Assembly: GCA_965242565.1 (NCBI GenBank)
Contig: OZ251457.1
Span: 1,984,001 to 2,048,000 of the forward strand
Direction of reading: 5' to 3'
Length of the DNA stretch: 64,000 nucleotides
Origin: CATQGW01 sp965242565
GTDB lineage: Bacteria > Chloroflexota > Dehalococcoidia > Bin125
The number at the start of each line of letters is the position of its first letter. Position 1 is the first letter of the stretch. Made by a program: the position numbers and the translations under genes. Below, in pieces: positions 25,408 through 33,871 of this stretch. The notes beneath the pieces are model-generated. The model searched no databases, was not told where the DNA came from, and was given only the letters and a program-made list of their open reading frames with translations.

Positions 25408-26403
25408 CTAGGTGAGGTGGGTTTGGAGTTGGCGGCGGAGGGTGGTCAAGTGATCCAGGTCCGGAGCGGCGTAGACGGCGGCGGCGCGGGCGGCGTACTC
25501 GTCGCGCTCGCGCCAGCCGGGGGCGGCGCGCTCGATCTGGGCGTCCATTTCGGCGGCTGAGGAGAGGGCGGCCCAAGTTGCGCCAGGGGCATCAGGGGCG
25601 TCGTCGCGTTCGGCGAGGACGGCGCTCGCGCGGCGGCCGGGCTCGAGGATTCGCTCGATCAGCGGGAGCAGCGCGGGGCCGATTTCGGGCAGGCGGGCGT
25701 CAAGGTGGGCGCGGGCGAGGACTTCCAGGTTATCCACCGCGGTCCACAGGTCGGTCGGGTCCCGATCGGCGAGCGCGAATGCTGCGGCGGCGTGCTCGGC
25801 TGCTTCGGGGATACGGAGGACGCGGGCGGCGGCGCGGAGGCGGCGCGGGAGACGGAGGCGGTCGTGGGGTTCGCCGAGCGCGGCAGCGGTTGCGCGGGCG
25901 ATGCCGTTTTGCAGGGCTTCGACGGCGAGGACGGGCGGACCGCCTGCGGCGTAGTCGTCGAGCGAGACTTTGGCGTGTTGCAGGGCGCGGCGGATGCGGT
26001 CGGCGCGGCCTTCGGCGGAGTGGTAGCGGTCGCGGAAGGCGGGGAGCAGATCGCGCAGGGTTGGGTCGGCGATGCGCAGCGGCGTCAGTTCGGCGAGCAT
26101 GCCGGCGAGCGGCTCCTGCGCCAGCACATCCGCAAGCTCGGTGAGCAGGCCGGTCGTGACGCGGTCCACGACGTAGGGGATGCCGTCGTCGTAGGAAATG
26201 CCGCCCTCATCGAGACGGGGCTGTTCGGCGTGGGGAAAGACGACGATCTGGAGCAGGGAGGCTTGCCAAGCTGTGCCGGCGGGGTAATCGCCGGCGACGG
26301 CGACGGCGCGGATGGCGTCGTCGCGTCCGCGCAGGCGCGCGCCGATCCGCTCGGCGCGCTCGCGCCAGTCGTCGGCGACGGGCCAGGGCTCGGCGGGCGG
26401 CAC
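25408..26403 (-). CDS. Hypothetical protein, alpha-helical
   Basis: The 331-aa cytoplasmic protein has no recognised family. It begins with an alpha/beta part (AIRAVAVAGDYPAGTAWQAS then LLQIVVFP, near residues 30-60) that could be a nucleotidyltransferase-like or hydrolase-like core, although no GS/DxD motif is clear. From residue 80 onward it is helical and Ala/Leu/Arg rich, with a possible HEPN-like look. It starts 3 bp after the NAD synthase stop, so it is translated from the same mRNA. A role related to NAD or nucleotide metabolism is only a guess from position. Confidence 0.72.
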   Translation of the reverse strand: MPPAEPWPVADDWRERAERIGARLRGRDDAIRAVAVAGDYPAGTAWQASLLQIVVFPHAEQPRLDEGGISYDDGIPYVVDRVTTGLLTELADVLAQEPLAGMLAELTPLRIADPTLRDLLPAFRDRYHSAEGRADRIRRALQHAKVSLDDYAAGGPPVLAVEALQNGIARATAAALGEPHDRLRLPRRLRAAARVLRIPEAAEHAAAAFALADRDPTDLWTAVDNLEVLARAHLDARLPEIGPALLPLIERILEPGRRASAVLAERDDAPDAPGATWAALSSAAEMDAQIERAAPGWRERDEYAARAAAVYAAPDLDHLTTLRRQLQTHLT

Positions 26404-26406
26404 GGC

Positions 26407-28128
26407 TCAGAATCCGCGGTAGCGGTTGGCGATGGGAAAGCGGCGGTCTTTGCCGAAGGCGCGGGGGGTGATGCGCAGGCCGGGGGCGGCCTGGCGGCGC
26501 TTGTACTCCGCGCCGGTGACCAGCGACATGACGCGCTTGACGTCGTCTGCGGGGAAGCCGGCGGCGACGATGTCGTCGAGCGAGCGGTCCTCTTCGACGA
26601 AGGCTTGGAGGATGGGGTCGAGGCGCTCGTAGGGCATCAGCGACTGCTCGTCGAACTGGTCGGGGCGGAGTTCGGCGCTGGGCGGCTTTTCGATCACGGT
26701 GATGGGCACGATTTCGCGCCCGGCGCGCTCGTTGGCGTAGCGGGAGAGTTCGTAGACGAGCAGCTTGGGCACGTCCTGGATGACGGCGAGGCCGCCAGTC
26801 ATGTCGCCGTAGAGGGTGGTGTAGCCGGTGGCGGATTCGCTTTTGTTGCTGGTGGTGAGGACCAGCGCGCCGAGCTTGTTGCTGAGCGCCATCATGAGGA
26901 CGCCGCGGATGCGGGCTTGGAGATTTTCCTCGGTGACGTCGGGCTCGAGTCCCTCGAAGATGGGGGCGAGGGTTCCGAGCATGGCTTGCATGGAGTCTTC
27001 GATGGGCAGGATGTCGAGTTGGATGCCGAGGTTGTCGGCGAGCGCGCGGGCGTCGGAGACGCTGCCTTCGGAGGAGTAACGGGAGGGCATGGAAACGCCG
27101 CGGACGTGCTCCGCGCCGAGCGCCTCGACGGCGAGGACGGCGGTGATGGTGGAGTCGATGCCGCCGGAGAGGGCGATGATGACGTTCTCGAAGCCTGTTT
27201 TGTGGACATAGTCGCGGGTACCGAGGACCAGCGCTTCGTAGACCTGGGCGACCTCGGGCTTGGCCTCCGCGATGGGGGCGCTGACGGGTTGGCGCGTCGT
27301 CTGCGACGGACTGCTGACGGCGGTCGTGACGCTCTCGGCCCGGGGCAGGCGGCGCAGGCGCGGGTCGTGGAGGCGCACCTGGCGGACTTCTTCGACGTCG
27401 ATGTCGACGCAGAGCAGTTGCTCCTGGAAGAGTTCGGCGCGGGCGAGCAGCTGTCCGCCGGGGCCGAAGACGGCGCTGCCGCCGTCGAAGATCAGGTGGT
27501 CCTGGCCGCCGACGAGGTTGCAGTAGGCGGTGGCGACGGCGTTGTCGGCGGCGCGGGTGGCGAGCATCTGGGCGCGCTGCTGCGATTTGCCGGCGTGGAA
27601 GGGGGAGCCGTTGATGTTGACGATCAATTCGGCGCCGGCGAGGCACTGGTCCTGCATCGGACCGGAGGAGTACCAGATGTCCTCGCAGATGGTGACGCCG
27701 ACCTTTGCGCCGGCGATTTCGAAGAGTTGGACGCCGCCGCCGGGGCGGAAGTAGCGGGCTTCGTCGAAGACGCCGTAGTTGGGCAGGTACTGCTTGCGGT
27801 AGACGCCGCGGCGTTCGCCGTCGCGCAGGACGGCGGCGGCGTTGAAAGTGTCGTGGTCGTAGTCGACGAAGCCGACGACGGCGGCGACATGTTTGCCCCG
27901 CGTGGCTTCGCGCACACGATCGAGGGTGCGCAGGTTGTCCTCGACGAAGCCGCGGCGCAGGACGAGGTCTTCGGGCGGGTAGCCGGTGAGCGCGAGTTCG
28001 GGGAAGGCGACGATGTCCGCGTCGAGCGCTTCAGCGGCCTCGATTTGGGCGATGATGCGGGCGGCGTTGCCCTCGAGGTCGCCGACGGCGGCGTTGATCT
28101 GGGCTAGGGCGCAGCGCAAATTCCGCAC
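26407..28128 (-). CDS. nadE: Glutamine-dependent NAD+ synthase
   Basis: The 573-aa enzyme makes NAD from deamido-NAD, ATP and glutamine. The N-terminal nitrilase-type glutaminase domain has its Glu in AFPELALTGYPPED near 47, Lys in YRKQYLPNYGVFDE near 114, and Cys in VTICEDIWYSS near 153. The C-terminal synthetase domain has the P-loop ALSGGIDSTITAVLAVEALG near 300 and TSNKSESATGY near 395. GTG 28128 is chosen because GAGAGG lies about 9 bases upstream and the family N-terminus (LRCALAQINAAVGD) starts just after. A longer in-frame stretch upstream covers the divergent ABC gene and is not coding. The length is normal for the two-domain form. Confidence 0.93.
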   Translation of the reverse strand: MRNLRCALAQINAAVGDLEGNAARIIAQIEAAEALDADIVAFPELALTGYPPEDLVLRRGFVEDNLRTLDRVREATRGKHVAAVVGFVDYDHDTFNAAAVLRDGERRGVYRKQYLPNYGVFDEARYFRPGGGVQLFEIAGAKVGVTICEDIWYSSGPMQDQCLAGAELIVNINGSPFHAGKSQQRAQMLATRAADNAVATAYCNLVGGQDHLIFDGGSAVFGPGGQLLARAELFQEQLLCVDIDVEEVRQVRLHDPRLRRLPRAESVTTAVSSPSQTTRQPVSAPIAEAKPEVAQVYEALVLGTRDYVHKTGFENVIIALSGGIDSTITAVLAVEALGAEHVRGVSMPSRYSSEGSVSDARALADNLGIQLDILPIEDSMQAMLGTLAPIFEGLEPDVTEENLQARIRGVLMMALSNKLGALVLTTSNKSESATGYTTLYGDMTGGLAVIQDVPKLLVYELSRYANERAGREIVPITVIEKPPSAELRPDQFDEQSLMPYERLDPILQAFVEEDRSLDDIVAAGFPADDVKRVMSLVTGAEYKRRQAAPGLRITPRAFGKDRRFPIANRYRGF

Positions 28129-28192
28129 GAACAGCCGCCTCTCTCTGAGGATGCAGATTACCGCACGGGCGCTGAATTTATGCTGTGCGGAG

Positions 28193-29125
28193 ATGTCCGA
28201 CGCAGCAGCCGAGCTCCGCGCAGCGACGTACCGATGGCCGGGCGGGCGCGGCGTCGCCGACATCGACCTTGAGATCCGGAGCGGGCGCTGGCTGACGCTG
28301 TTGGGGCCGAACGGGGCGGGCAAGAGCACGATTCTGCGGCTGATTTCGGGGCAGGCGTCGGCTGAGAGCGGCGAGGTGCTGGTCTTCGGCGAGCCGCCCT
28401 CAGACGCGGCGCGGCGGCGGGTGGGAGTGGTGTTTCAGGAGCCGACGACGGACGATCTGATGACGGTGGGGGAGACGCTGGAGCTGCACGCGCGGCTGTT
28501 CGGGCTGTCGCGGTCGGAGCGCACGGCGCGGATTGGGGCGCTGCTGGAGGAGTTGGGGATCGCGGATCGGGCGGGGGACCGCTGCGGGACGCTGTCGGGC
28601 GGGCTGCGGCGGCGGTTGGATTTGGCGCGGGCGCTGGTACACGATCCGAAGCTGCTGCTGCTGGACGAGCCGACGCTGGCGCTGGATCCGAGTTCGGCGG
28701 AGGCGATTTGGGAACGGCTGCGGGGGCTGCGCGACGGCGGCTGCGCGATTGTGGTCGGCTCGAACGACACGGCGGAGGCGGAGGCGAACAGCGACGAAGT
28801 GGTGTTTGTGGACGAGGGAGCGATCGCGGCGCGGGGCGCGCCGAGCGAGTTGACGGCGGCGCTGCGCAGCGATTCGGTAGAGCTGGACTGGCCGGGCTGC
28901 GGGGCGGCTGAGGTTGCGGCGCTGGAGCGACTGGAGGGCGTGGGGGCGGTGCGCAGCGCGCCGCCGGTGCTGCATCTGACCGTTGACGGGGCGGCGTCGT
29001 TCGCGCCGCTGCTGTTTCAGCGTTGGGGCGATCAGATCGGCGGAATTCGGATTCGCGAATCGAGTCTGCGCGACGCCTGGTTTCAGATTGTGGGGCGTCC
29101 GTTGGACGGGGGGATCGGCTCGTGA
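28193..29125 (+). CDS. ABC transporter ATP-binding protein
   Basis: The 310-aa ATPase carries Walker A LLGPNGAGKST near residue 37, Q-loop VVFQEPTTDD, signature TLSGGLRRRLDLARALVHDP near 138, Walker B KLLLLDEPTLALDP and an H-loop position replaced by Asn (VVGSNDTAEAE); most ATPases have His there, so switch function may differ. The C-terminal 90 residues resemble the extra domain of DrrA-type exporters. ATG 28193 is chosen for the family N-terminus; ATG 28151 in frame is an alternative, and neither has a well-spaced ribosome site. Its stop overlaps the start of the permease gene (GTGA). The exported substrate is unknown. Confidence 0.88.
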   Translation: MSDAAAELRAATYRWPGGRGVADIDLEIRSGRWLTLLGPNGAGKSTILRLISGQASAESGEVLVFGEPPSDAARRRVGVVFQEPTTDDLMTVGETLELHARLFGLSRSERTARIGALLEELGIADRAGDRCGTLSGGLRRRLDLARALVHDPKLLLLDEPTLALDPSSAEAIWERLRGLRDGGCAIVVGSNDTAEAEANSDEVVFVDEGAIAARGAPSELTAALRSDSVELDWPGCGAAEVAALERLEGVGAVRSAPPVLHLTVDGAASFAPLLFQRWGDQIGGIRIRESSLRDAWFQIVGRPLDGGIGS

Positions 29126-29913
29126 GCGGCGCGGCGGCGTGCGCCGCGCTGTTGCAACGGGAGTTGCGGGCGGTGGCGCGGTCGCGGTCGCAGCTGTACT
29201 CGTCGATCCTGTTCCCGCTGATGCTGCTGGCGCTGCTGGGGGCGGGCGTGTCGGAGGGGCTGCAACCGTCGTCGTCGATTCTGGGCGCGGGGGACTACAC
29301 GGACTTTCTGGCGCCGGGGATGATCGCGATGACGGCGATGTTCGCGTCGACCTTTTCGAGCGCGAGCTTCTACCGCGACCGCGACACGGGGATGCTGCGG
29401 GCGCTGCTGGCCTCGCCGCACAGCGCGCGGACGATTCTGTTGGGCAAGGCGTTGGCGGCGGTGGTGATCGGGAGTTTGCAATCGGTCGCGGTGCTGGTGC
29501 TGGCGGTGGTGATTCCGGGGATTGAGCTGTCGTGGCAGTTCGGCTGGCTGGGCGGGGCGGCGACGGTAGTCGCGGCGATCGTGACGCTGAACGTGATGCT
29601 GAACGGTTTGGCGCTGCTGATCGCGGTGCGGGTGCGGACGATGCAGGGCTTTCACCTGATCATGAACCTGGCGCTGTTTCCGCTGTTCTTCCTCTCGGGC
29701 GCGTTCTTTCCGCTGGACGGCGCGCCGGCGTGGCTGCGGATCATCAGCTATGTCAATCCGCTGACCTATCCGGTGGACCTGATTCAGTACGCCTGCTGGG
29801 CGGCGAGTCCGGAGGGGCTGATCGGCCCGGCGATCACTGCGCCGGTGCTGGGCGTGCTGGCGCTGGCGGCGATCGTGCTGGGGCTGCGGCGCGGACCGGC
29901 GGCGGCGCAGTGA
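29122..29913 (+). CDS. ABC-2 type transporter permease
   Basis: The 263-aa protein has six hydrophobic helices (about 25-42, 55-75, 105-130, 140-165, 173-195 and 230-255), the usual layout of an ABC-2 permease. The stretch FFLSGAFFPLDGAPAWLRII followed by SYVNPLTY near 195-220 is the family signature. It pairs with the ATPase encoded just upstream through a GTGA overlap and would form a dimeric exporter. A GTG start at 29122 is chosen for the overlap and the helix layout. Its own stop overlaps the next start as GTGA, so all three genes are coupled. Confidence 0.9.
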   Translation: MSGAAACAALLQRELRAVARSRSQLYSSILFPLMLLALLGAGVSEGLQPSSSILGAGDYTDFLAPGMIAMTAMFASTFSSASFYRDRDTGMLRALLASPHSARTILLGKALAAVVIGSLQSVAVLVLAVVIPGIELSWQFGWLGGAATVVAAIVTLNVMLNGLALLIAVRVRTMQGFHLIMNLALFPLFFLSGAFFPLDGAPAWLRIISYVNPLTYPVDLIQYACWAASPEGLIGPAITAPVLGVLALAAIVLGLRRGPAAAQ

Positions 29914-30788
29914 GGCGGGGGGGGGCGGCGCCGTTCGCGTTGATTGCGCTGATCGCCGTCGTCGCGTCGGCCGCCTGCGGCGGGGATGATCCGGTGGTGC
30001 TGACGGCGAGCGATGCGCCGTTTGTGCCGGTGCTGGAGACGACGGATTTGCGGGTGGGCGACGAGCGAATTGTGCTGAGTCTGCTGGATCGCAGCGAGGA
30101 GCCGCGCTTCGGAGCCGGGGCGTCGTTTCGGGCGCGGCTGTTCGAGCCCACGGAGGGGGGCATTCGGTATCGGGCGGAGACGTCGCTGGAGCGGGTAGAG
30201 ATTGAGGGGCGGTCGTATTACGTCGCGCGGGACGCGCCGCTGGATCACGCGGGCGACTGGGCGATCGCGGTGACCGTGGCGCTGGCGGACGGGACATCGG
30301 AGAGCAGTCCGCGGGTGGGTTTTCCGGTGCGCGCGGTTGGGTTGCGGCCGGCGGTGGGGGATGATGCGCCGGCGCTGGCGTCGCCGACGCTGGACGATTG
30401 GGCAATTGGGGAGCTAACAGGAGAGGCGGAGCCGGAGGCGCTGCTGTATCGGGACTCGGTCGGCGAGCTGCTGGCGGCGGGGCGTCCGTTTTTGCTGCTG
30501 TTTGCGACGCCGGGGCGCTGCGGGGGGCAGCCGACGTGTCGGCGGGCGCTGGCGCAGGCGGCGGAGATTGCGCGGGCGGGCGACCTGGCGGTGGTTCACG
30601 TGGAGCCGTTCGGACGGCCGCGGGGAGCGGCGCTGCAGGGGATGATCGATGGGCTGAATGAGGCGTGGGATATCCGTGTTGAGCCGCAGTTCTGGCTGGT
30701 GGATGGGGAAGGGAAGGTTGCGGGGCGTCTGGCGATTGTGGTGGGCGATGGGGAGCTTGCTGAGGCGATCGGGGGGTTGGCGCGGTAG
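29910..30788 (+). CDS. Lipoprotein with thioredoxin-like domain
   Basis: The 292-aa protein begins with a lipoprotein signal (FALIALIAVVASAAC near residues 9-23). The C-terminal half is thioredoxin-like: FLLLFATPGRCGGQPTC near 195-212 has a Cys pair spaced CGGQPTC (CX5C) rather than the usual CxxC or the CxxxC of SCO proteins, then VVHVEPFG, and FWLVDGEGKVAGRL near 260. The first half is an unassigned beta-rich domain. It is coupled by GTGA to the exporter permease. Being convergent with the cytochrome oxidase operon it might assist copper or thiol chemistry outside the membrane, but that is inference. A run of nine G lies at codons 3-6 (29917-29925). Confidence 0.8.
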   Translation: MRRGGAAPFALIALIAVVASAACGGDDPVVLTASDAPFVPVLETTDLRVGDERIVLSLLDRSEEPRFGAGASFRARLFEPTEGGIRYRAETSLERVEIEGRSYYVARDAPLDHAGDWAIAVTVALADGTSESSPRVGFPVRAVGLRPAVGDDAPALASPTLDDWAIGELTGEAEPEALLYRDSVGELLAAGRPFLLLFATPGRCGGQPTCRRALAQAAEIARAGDLAVVHVEPFGRPRGAALQGMIDGLNEAWDIRVEPQFWLVDGEGKVAGRLAIVVGDGELAEAIGGLAR

Positions 30789-30831
30789 GGGTGGTGGGTG
30801 CGTTGACGCGGGGGCGGCGGCGTTTGCGGTG

Positions 30832-30880
30832 AGATACCCGCGGCAAGCGCGGGTATGACGGGGATGTGGGGGCGGGTATG
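30832..30880 (-). repeat. Hairpin repeat, type A, in lipoprotein/ctaB gap
   Basis: ATACCCGCG-GCAAG-CGCGGGTAT (30834-30856) is a perfect 9-bp stem in reverse orientation, followed by a partial second arm (GGCGGGTATGACGGG). It occupies the 107-bp convergent gap; nothing else is seen there. Confidence 0.8.
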
Positions 30881-30895
30881 ACGGGAGAAGGGGGG

Positions 30896-31846
30896 TTAGA
30901 CGAGGAAGTCGAGGCCGACGGCGGCGAAGAGGATGAAGAGGTAGGCGATGGAGGCGAAGAAGAGGCGCATGGGCGGGGCGTGTTCGCGCCAGACTTGCCA
31001 GGCGATCCAGAGGAAGACTGCGCCGCCGATGCCGGCGACGGCTTCGTAGCACCAGCTGAGGTGTCCGCCGGCGGGTCCGAGCAGGCTGACGGCGACGAGT
31101 CCGACGGAGTAGAGCAGGAGCTGGCGGCGGGTTTCGCGCTCACCAGCGACGACGGGGAGCATGGGGACGCCGGCTTTGGCGTAGTCGTCGCGGTACTTGA
31201 GGGCGAGCGCCCAGAAGTGGGGGGGCGTCCACATGAAGATGATCAGGAAGAGGATGACGGGGGTCCAGGTGAGGTCGCCGGTCACGGCGGCCCAGCCGAC
31301 GAGCGGGGGGATGGCGCCGGCTGCGCCGCCGATCACGATGTTTTGGGTGGTGCGGCGCTTGAGCAGGATGGTGTAGACGATGACGTAGAAGAGGACGGCG
31401 GCTTCGGCGAGCAGGGCGGCGGGCAGGTTGACGGTGAGGGCGAGTTGGACGCCGCCGAGGGCGGCGAGGGCGAGTCCCCAAACGAGGGCGTGCCAGGGTT
31501 GGAGCGCGCCGCTGGGGAGGGGGCGGTCGGCGGTGCGCTGCATCACGGCGTCGATGTCGCGGTCGAACCACTGATTGAGGGCGTTTGCGCCGCCGGCGGT
31601 GAGGACGCCGCCGAGCAGGGTGAGCAGGATCAGGTCGAGGCCGGGCCAGCCGTCGGCGGCGACGACCATCGTCGGTACGGTGGTGACGAGCAGGAGGCCG
31701 ATGATGCCGGGTTTGGTCAGTTCCCAGAAGGCGCGGGCGACCGCGAGCCAGCTGTGCTGCCAACTGCGCGGGGCCGCAGCTTGCGCTGCCGCCGTCGGTT
31801 CTGGGCGCTCCAGTGTGAGCGGGCCGGCCAGGGGGCGCTCGGTCAT
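30896..31846 (-). CDS. ctaB: Protoheme IX farnesyltransferase (heme O synthase)
   Basis: The 316-aa UbiA-family membrane enzyme attaches a farnesyl group to heme B, giving heme O. It shows the first Asp-rich motif NQWFDRDIDAVMQRTADRPL near residues 90-109, preceded by KPGIIGLLLVTTVP near 45, and the second motif ALKYRDDYAKAGVPMLPV near 215. About nine membrane helices are visible. ATG 31846 overlaps the ctaA stop by 4 bp (ATGA), so heme A synthesis genes are coupled. Open reading further upstream is antisense to ctaA. It is the last gene of the oxidase operon. Confidence 0.95.
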   Translation of the reverse strand: MTERPLAGPLTLERPEPTAAAQAAAPRSWQHSWLAVARAFWELTKPGIIGLLLVTTVPTMVVAADGWPGLDLILLTLLGGVLTAGGANALNQWFDRDIDAVMQRTADRPLPSGALQPWHALVWGLALAALGGVQLALTVNLPAALLAEAAVLFYVIVYTILLKRRTTQNIVIGGAAGAIPPLVGWAAVTGDLTWTPVILFLIIFMWTPPHFWALALKYRDDYAKAGVPMLPVVAGERETRRQLLLYSVGLVAVSLLGPAGGHLSWCYEAVAGIGGAVFLWIAWQVWREHAPPMRLFFASIAYLFILFAAVGLDFLV

Positions 31847-32880
31847 GCGTCGCTCTCGCTCTCCGTCGGCGCGCCCGCGGGGCGGGGCTGCGCAGCTGCG
31901 CGCACCCAACCCGCACGGTACGCCGATACGACCGCAGCCGCAGCAGTGAGGGTCCAGGTGATCGAGCCGAGCGACAAGTGGAGGGCGCGGGCCCAGGCGT
32001 CGAAGTTGATCCAGATCATGGCCGCGCCGACGGCGATCTGGGCGACGAACAAGGTGGCGGCGGTGTGGACGAGCATGGTTTGGGCGCGCGAGCGGGGGCG
32101 GAGCATGACCGCGCCCAGCGCCGCGCCGAGCAGCGTCAGTCCGGCGACGACGACGATCAGTCGGTGGCTCATGTTCCACTGAGCGTACGATCCTTCGGGC
32201 CAGAGGCCGCCGTAGCAGAAGGGCCAGTTGTTGCCGCAGGCCGCGCCGCCGGGTCCGACATTGGCGGCGAGGTCGGGGTCTGCGCCGACATGGGTGACGT
32301 AGGAGCCGACGACGACGGCGGCGTAGACGAGCAGCGCGGCGAACAGGGCGATGCGGGCGAAGGTGCGGGCCTGGTCGGGCGGGGAGACGCCGAGCGGGGC
32401 GTCGGCCTCCTCCGAGGCGACGGCGGGCCAGTTGAACGCGCCGAGCCAGGAGGCGGCGATCAGCATCACGATCAGCATTGCGGCGGCGAGGTGAAGGGTG
32501 ACGATCAGGGCTTCGAGCCGCTCGGTGACGGTGAGTCCGCCGAGGATGACCTGGAGAGCGAGCATGGGGATGGCGAGCGCTGCGGGGAGCCAGACGGCGC
32601 GCGGCTGGCGGCGGAAGGCGTAGACGGCGTAGGCGAGGATGAGTAAGCCGATGATTGCGGCGGCGAGGCGGTGGCTCCATTCGAGCCAGACCTGGTAGGC
32701 GGCGAACTCGCCGAAATCGCCGGTGGGGATCACCGCGCCGTAGCAGCCCGGCCAGTCGGGGCAGGCGAGGCCGGAGCCGGTGACGCGGACGATGCCGCCG
32801 AGCGCGGTGAGCGCGAGCAGGGCGAGCAGCAGCGCGAGGCCGGCGCGCTGGAAACCGGTGAGGCGTCTCAGGATGTTCAT
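31843..32880 (-). CDS. ctaA: Heme A synthase (COX15/CtaA)
   Basis: The 345-aa, eight-helix membrane protein oxidises the methyl group of heme O to the formyl group of heme A. The family pattern is clear in both halves: VRVTGSGLACPDWPGCYG (residues 30-47), EWSHRLAAAIIG near 66, then HVGADPDLAANVG, NWPFCYGG and NMSHRLIVVVAG in the second half; these His residues bind heme. The Cys pair CPDWPGC of Bacillus-type CtaA is present. ATG 32880 overlaps the ctaG stop. The frame remains open upstream only as antisense of ctaG. Confidence 0.94.
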   Translation of the reverse strand: MNILRRLTGFQRAGLALLLALLALTALGGIVRVTGSGLACPDWPGCYGAVIPTGDFGEFAAYQVWLEWSHRLAAAIIGLLILAYAVYAFRRQPRAVWLPAALAIPMLALQVILGGLTVTERLEALIVTLHLAAAMLIVMLIAASWLGAFNWPAVASEEADAPLGVSPPDQARTFARIALFAALLVYAAVVVGSYVTHVGADPDLAANVGPGGAACGNNWPFCYGGLWPEGSYAQWNMSHRLIVVVAGLTLLGAALGAVMLRPRSRAQTMLVHTAATLFVAQIAVGAAMIWINFDAWARALHLSLGSITWTLTAAAAVVSAYRAGWVRAAAQPRPAGAPTESESDA

Positions 32881-33857
32881 GATGCGTCTCCGCCGCTGCG
32901 GGCCTGCTGCATCTGGCGCACGCGGTCGCCCTGGCGGCCTTTGAAGCCTTCGCGCTCGGCCCAGTAGTAGACGGTGAGCATGATGGCGATGACGAACATC
33001 ATCGAGCCGGGCACCCACATGATGCCTGCGCCGAGGCGCTGGTCGGTGAGGGCGTCGGGGCCCCACTCGCGGAGGGAGGCGGCGATTTCGTAGGTCTCGT
33101 AGAGGGGTTCGCCAACGCTGGTGAGGATCAGGCCGAGGCCGATGTTCTGGAGGATGGCGATGACGAGCACGAAGAGCCGCCAGACGTGAGCGGGGCGGAG
33201 GCGTGAGGCGTCGACGCCGATGATCAGCCACCAGAAGAGGACTCCGCCGAGCAGGAAGATGCCGTGCTCGAGGAAGTGGAGGGCTTCGCTGCCGATGGCG
33301 GCGTCGTAGGCGGCGGGCAGGTGCCAGGCCCAGATACCGAGGATGAAGATCAGCAGGGCGACGGGCGGCCAGGTGAGGGCGCGGACGACGCGGCTTTCGA
33401 GCAGGGGGACGAGGTAATCGCGTCGGACGCGGGGGCTGGCGGCGCGGAGGGCGAGGGTGGCGGGCGCGCCGAGCAGCATCAGGGGGGCGACGACCATCGT
33501 GATCAGGATGTGCTGGAGCATGTGGACCCAGAAGAGGTCGTCGCTGTAGGTGTCGACGGGAGAGACAAGGCCGATGATCATGAGCAGCCAGCCGAGTCCG
33601 AAGCACCAGGCGTGCCAGGCGGGGAAGCGGAACTGCGGTTCCTGACGGCGCAGCCGCCAATAGGCCCAGGCGTAGAGCGCGCCGGCGGCGACGGCGAGCA
33701 GCAGGCCGGGCGGGTCGGCGCTCCAGGTCGTGAGGGCGGTGAGGATGTCGCCGGATTCGGCGGCGCGGCCGTCGTGAGCCGACACGGCGGCCGGGGCGGC
33801 CGCCGATACGGCGGCGATCAGCACCGCAGCCGATGCGGCAGCCGTGCGTCGCTTCAC
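32877..33857 (-). CDS. ctaG: Cytochrome c oxidase assembly protein, CtaG (caa3) family
   Basis: The 326-aa protein has a signal peptide (AAVLIAAVSAAAPAAVSA) followed by seven membrane helices. Motifs of the Bacillus-type CtaG family seen are FWVHMLQHILITMVVAPLM near residue 113 with the conserved His pair, GIWAWHLPAAYDAAI near 175, LHFLEHGIFLLGGVLFWW near 190, and GIMWVPGSMMFV. This family is needed for copper-containing caa3 oxidase assembly in Bacillus and is unrelated to proteobacterial Cox11. It lies 14 bp after ctaE and overlaps ctaA. Confidence 0.92.
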   Translation of the reverse strand: MKRRTAAASAAVLIAAVSAAAPAAVSAHDGRAAESGDILTALTTWSADPPGLLLAVAAGALYAWAYWRLRRQEPQFRFPAWHAWCFGLGWLLMIIGLVSPVDTYSDDLFWVHMLQHILITMVVAPLMLLGAPATLALRAASPRVRRDYLVPLLESRVVRALTWPPVALLIFILGIWAWHLPAAYDAAIGSEALHFLEHGIFLLGGVLFWWLIIGVDASRLRPAHVWRLFVLVIAILQNIGLGLILTSVGEPLYETYEIAASLREWGPDALTDQRLGAGIMWVPGSMMFVIAIMLTVYYWAEREGFKGRQGDRVRQMQQARSGGDAS

Positions 33858-33871
33858 CTCGGCAGCGTCTC

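Noticed and set aside
29532..29909. N-terminal extension of the thioredoxin-like lipoprotein upstream of 29910
   Set aside because: It would overlap the permease in another frame; the GTG at 29910 puts a normal lipoprotein signal at the N-terminus.
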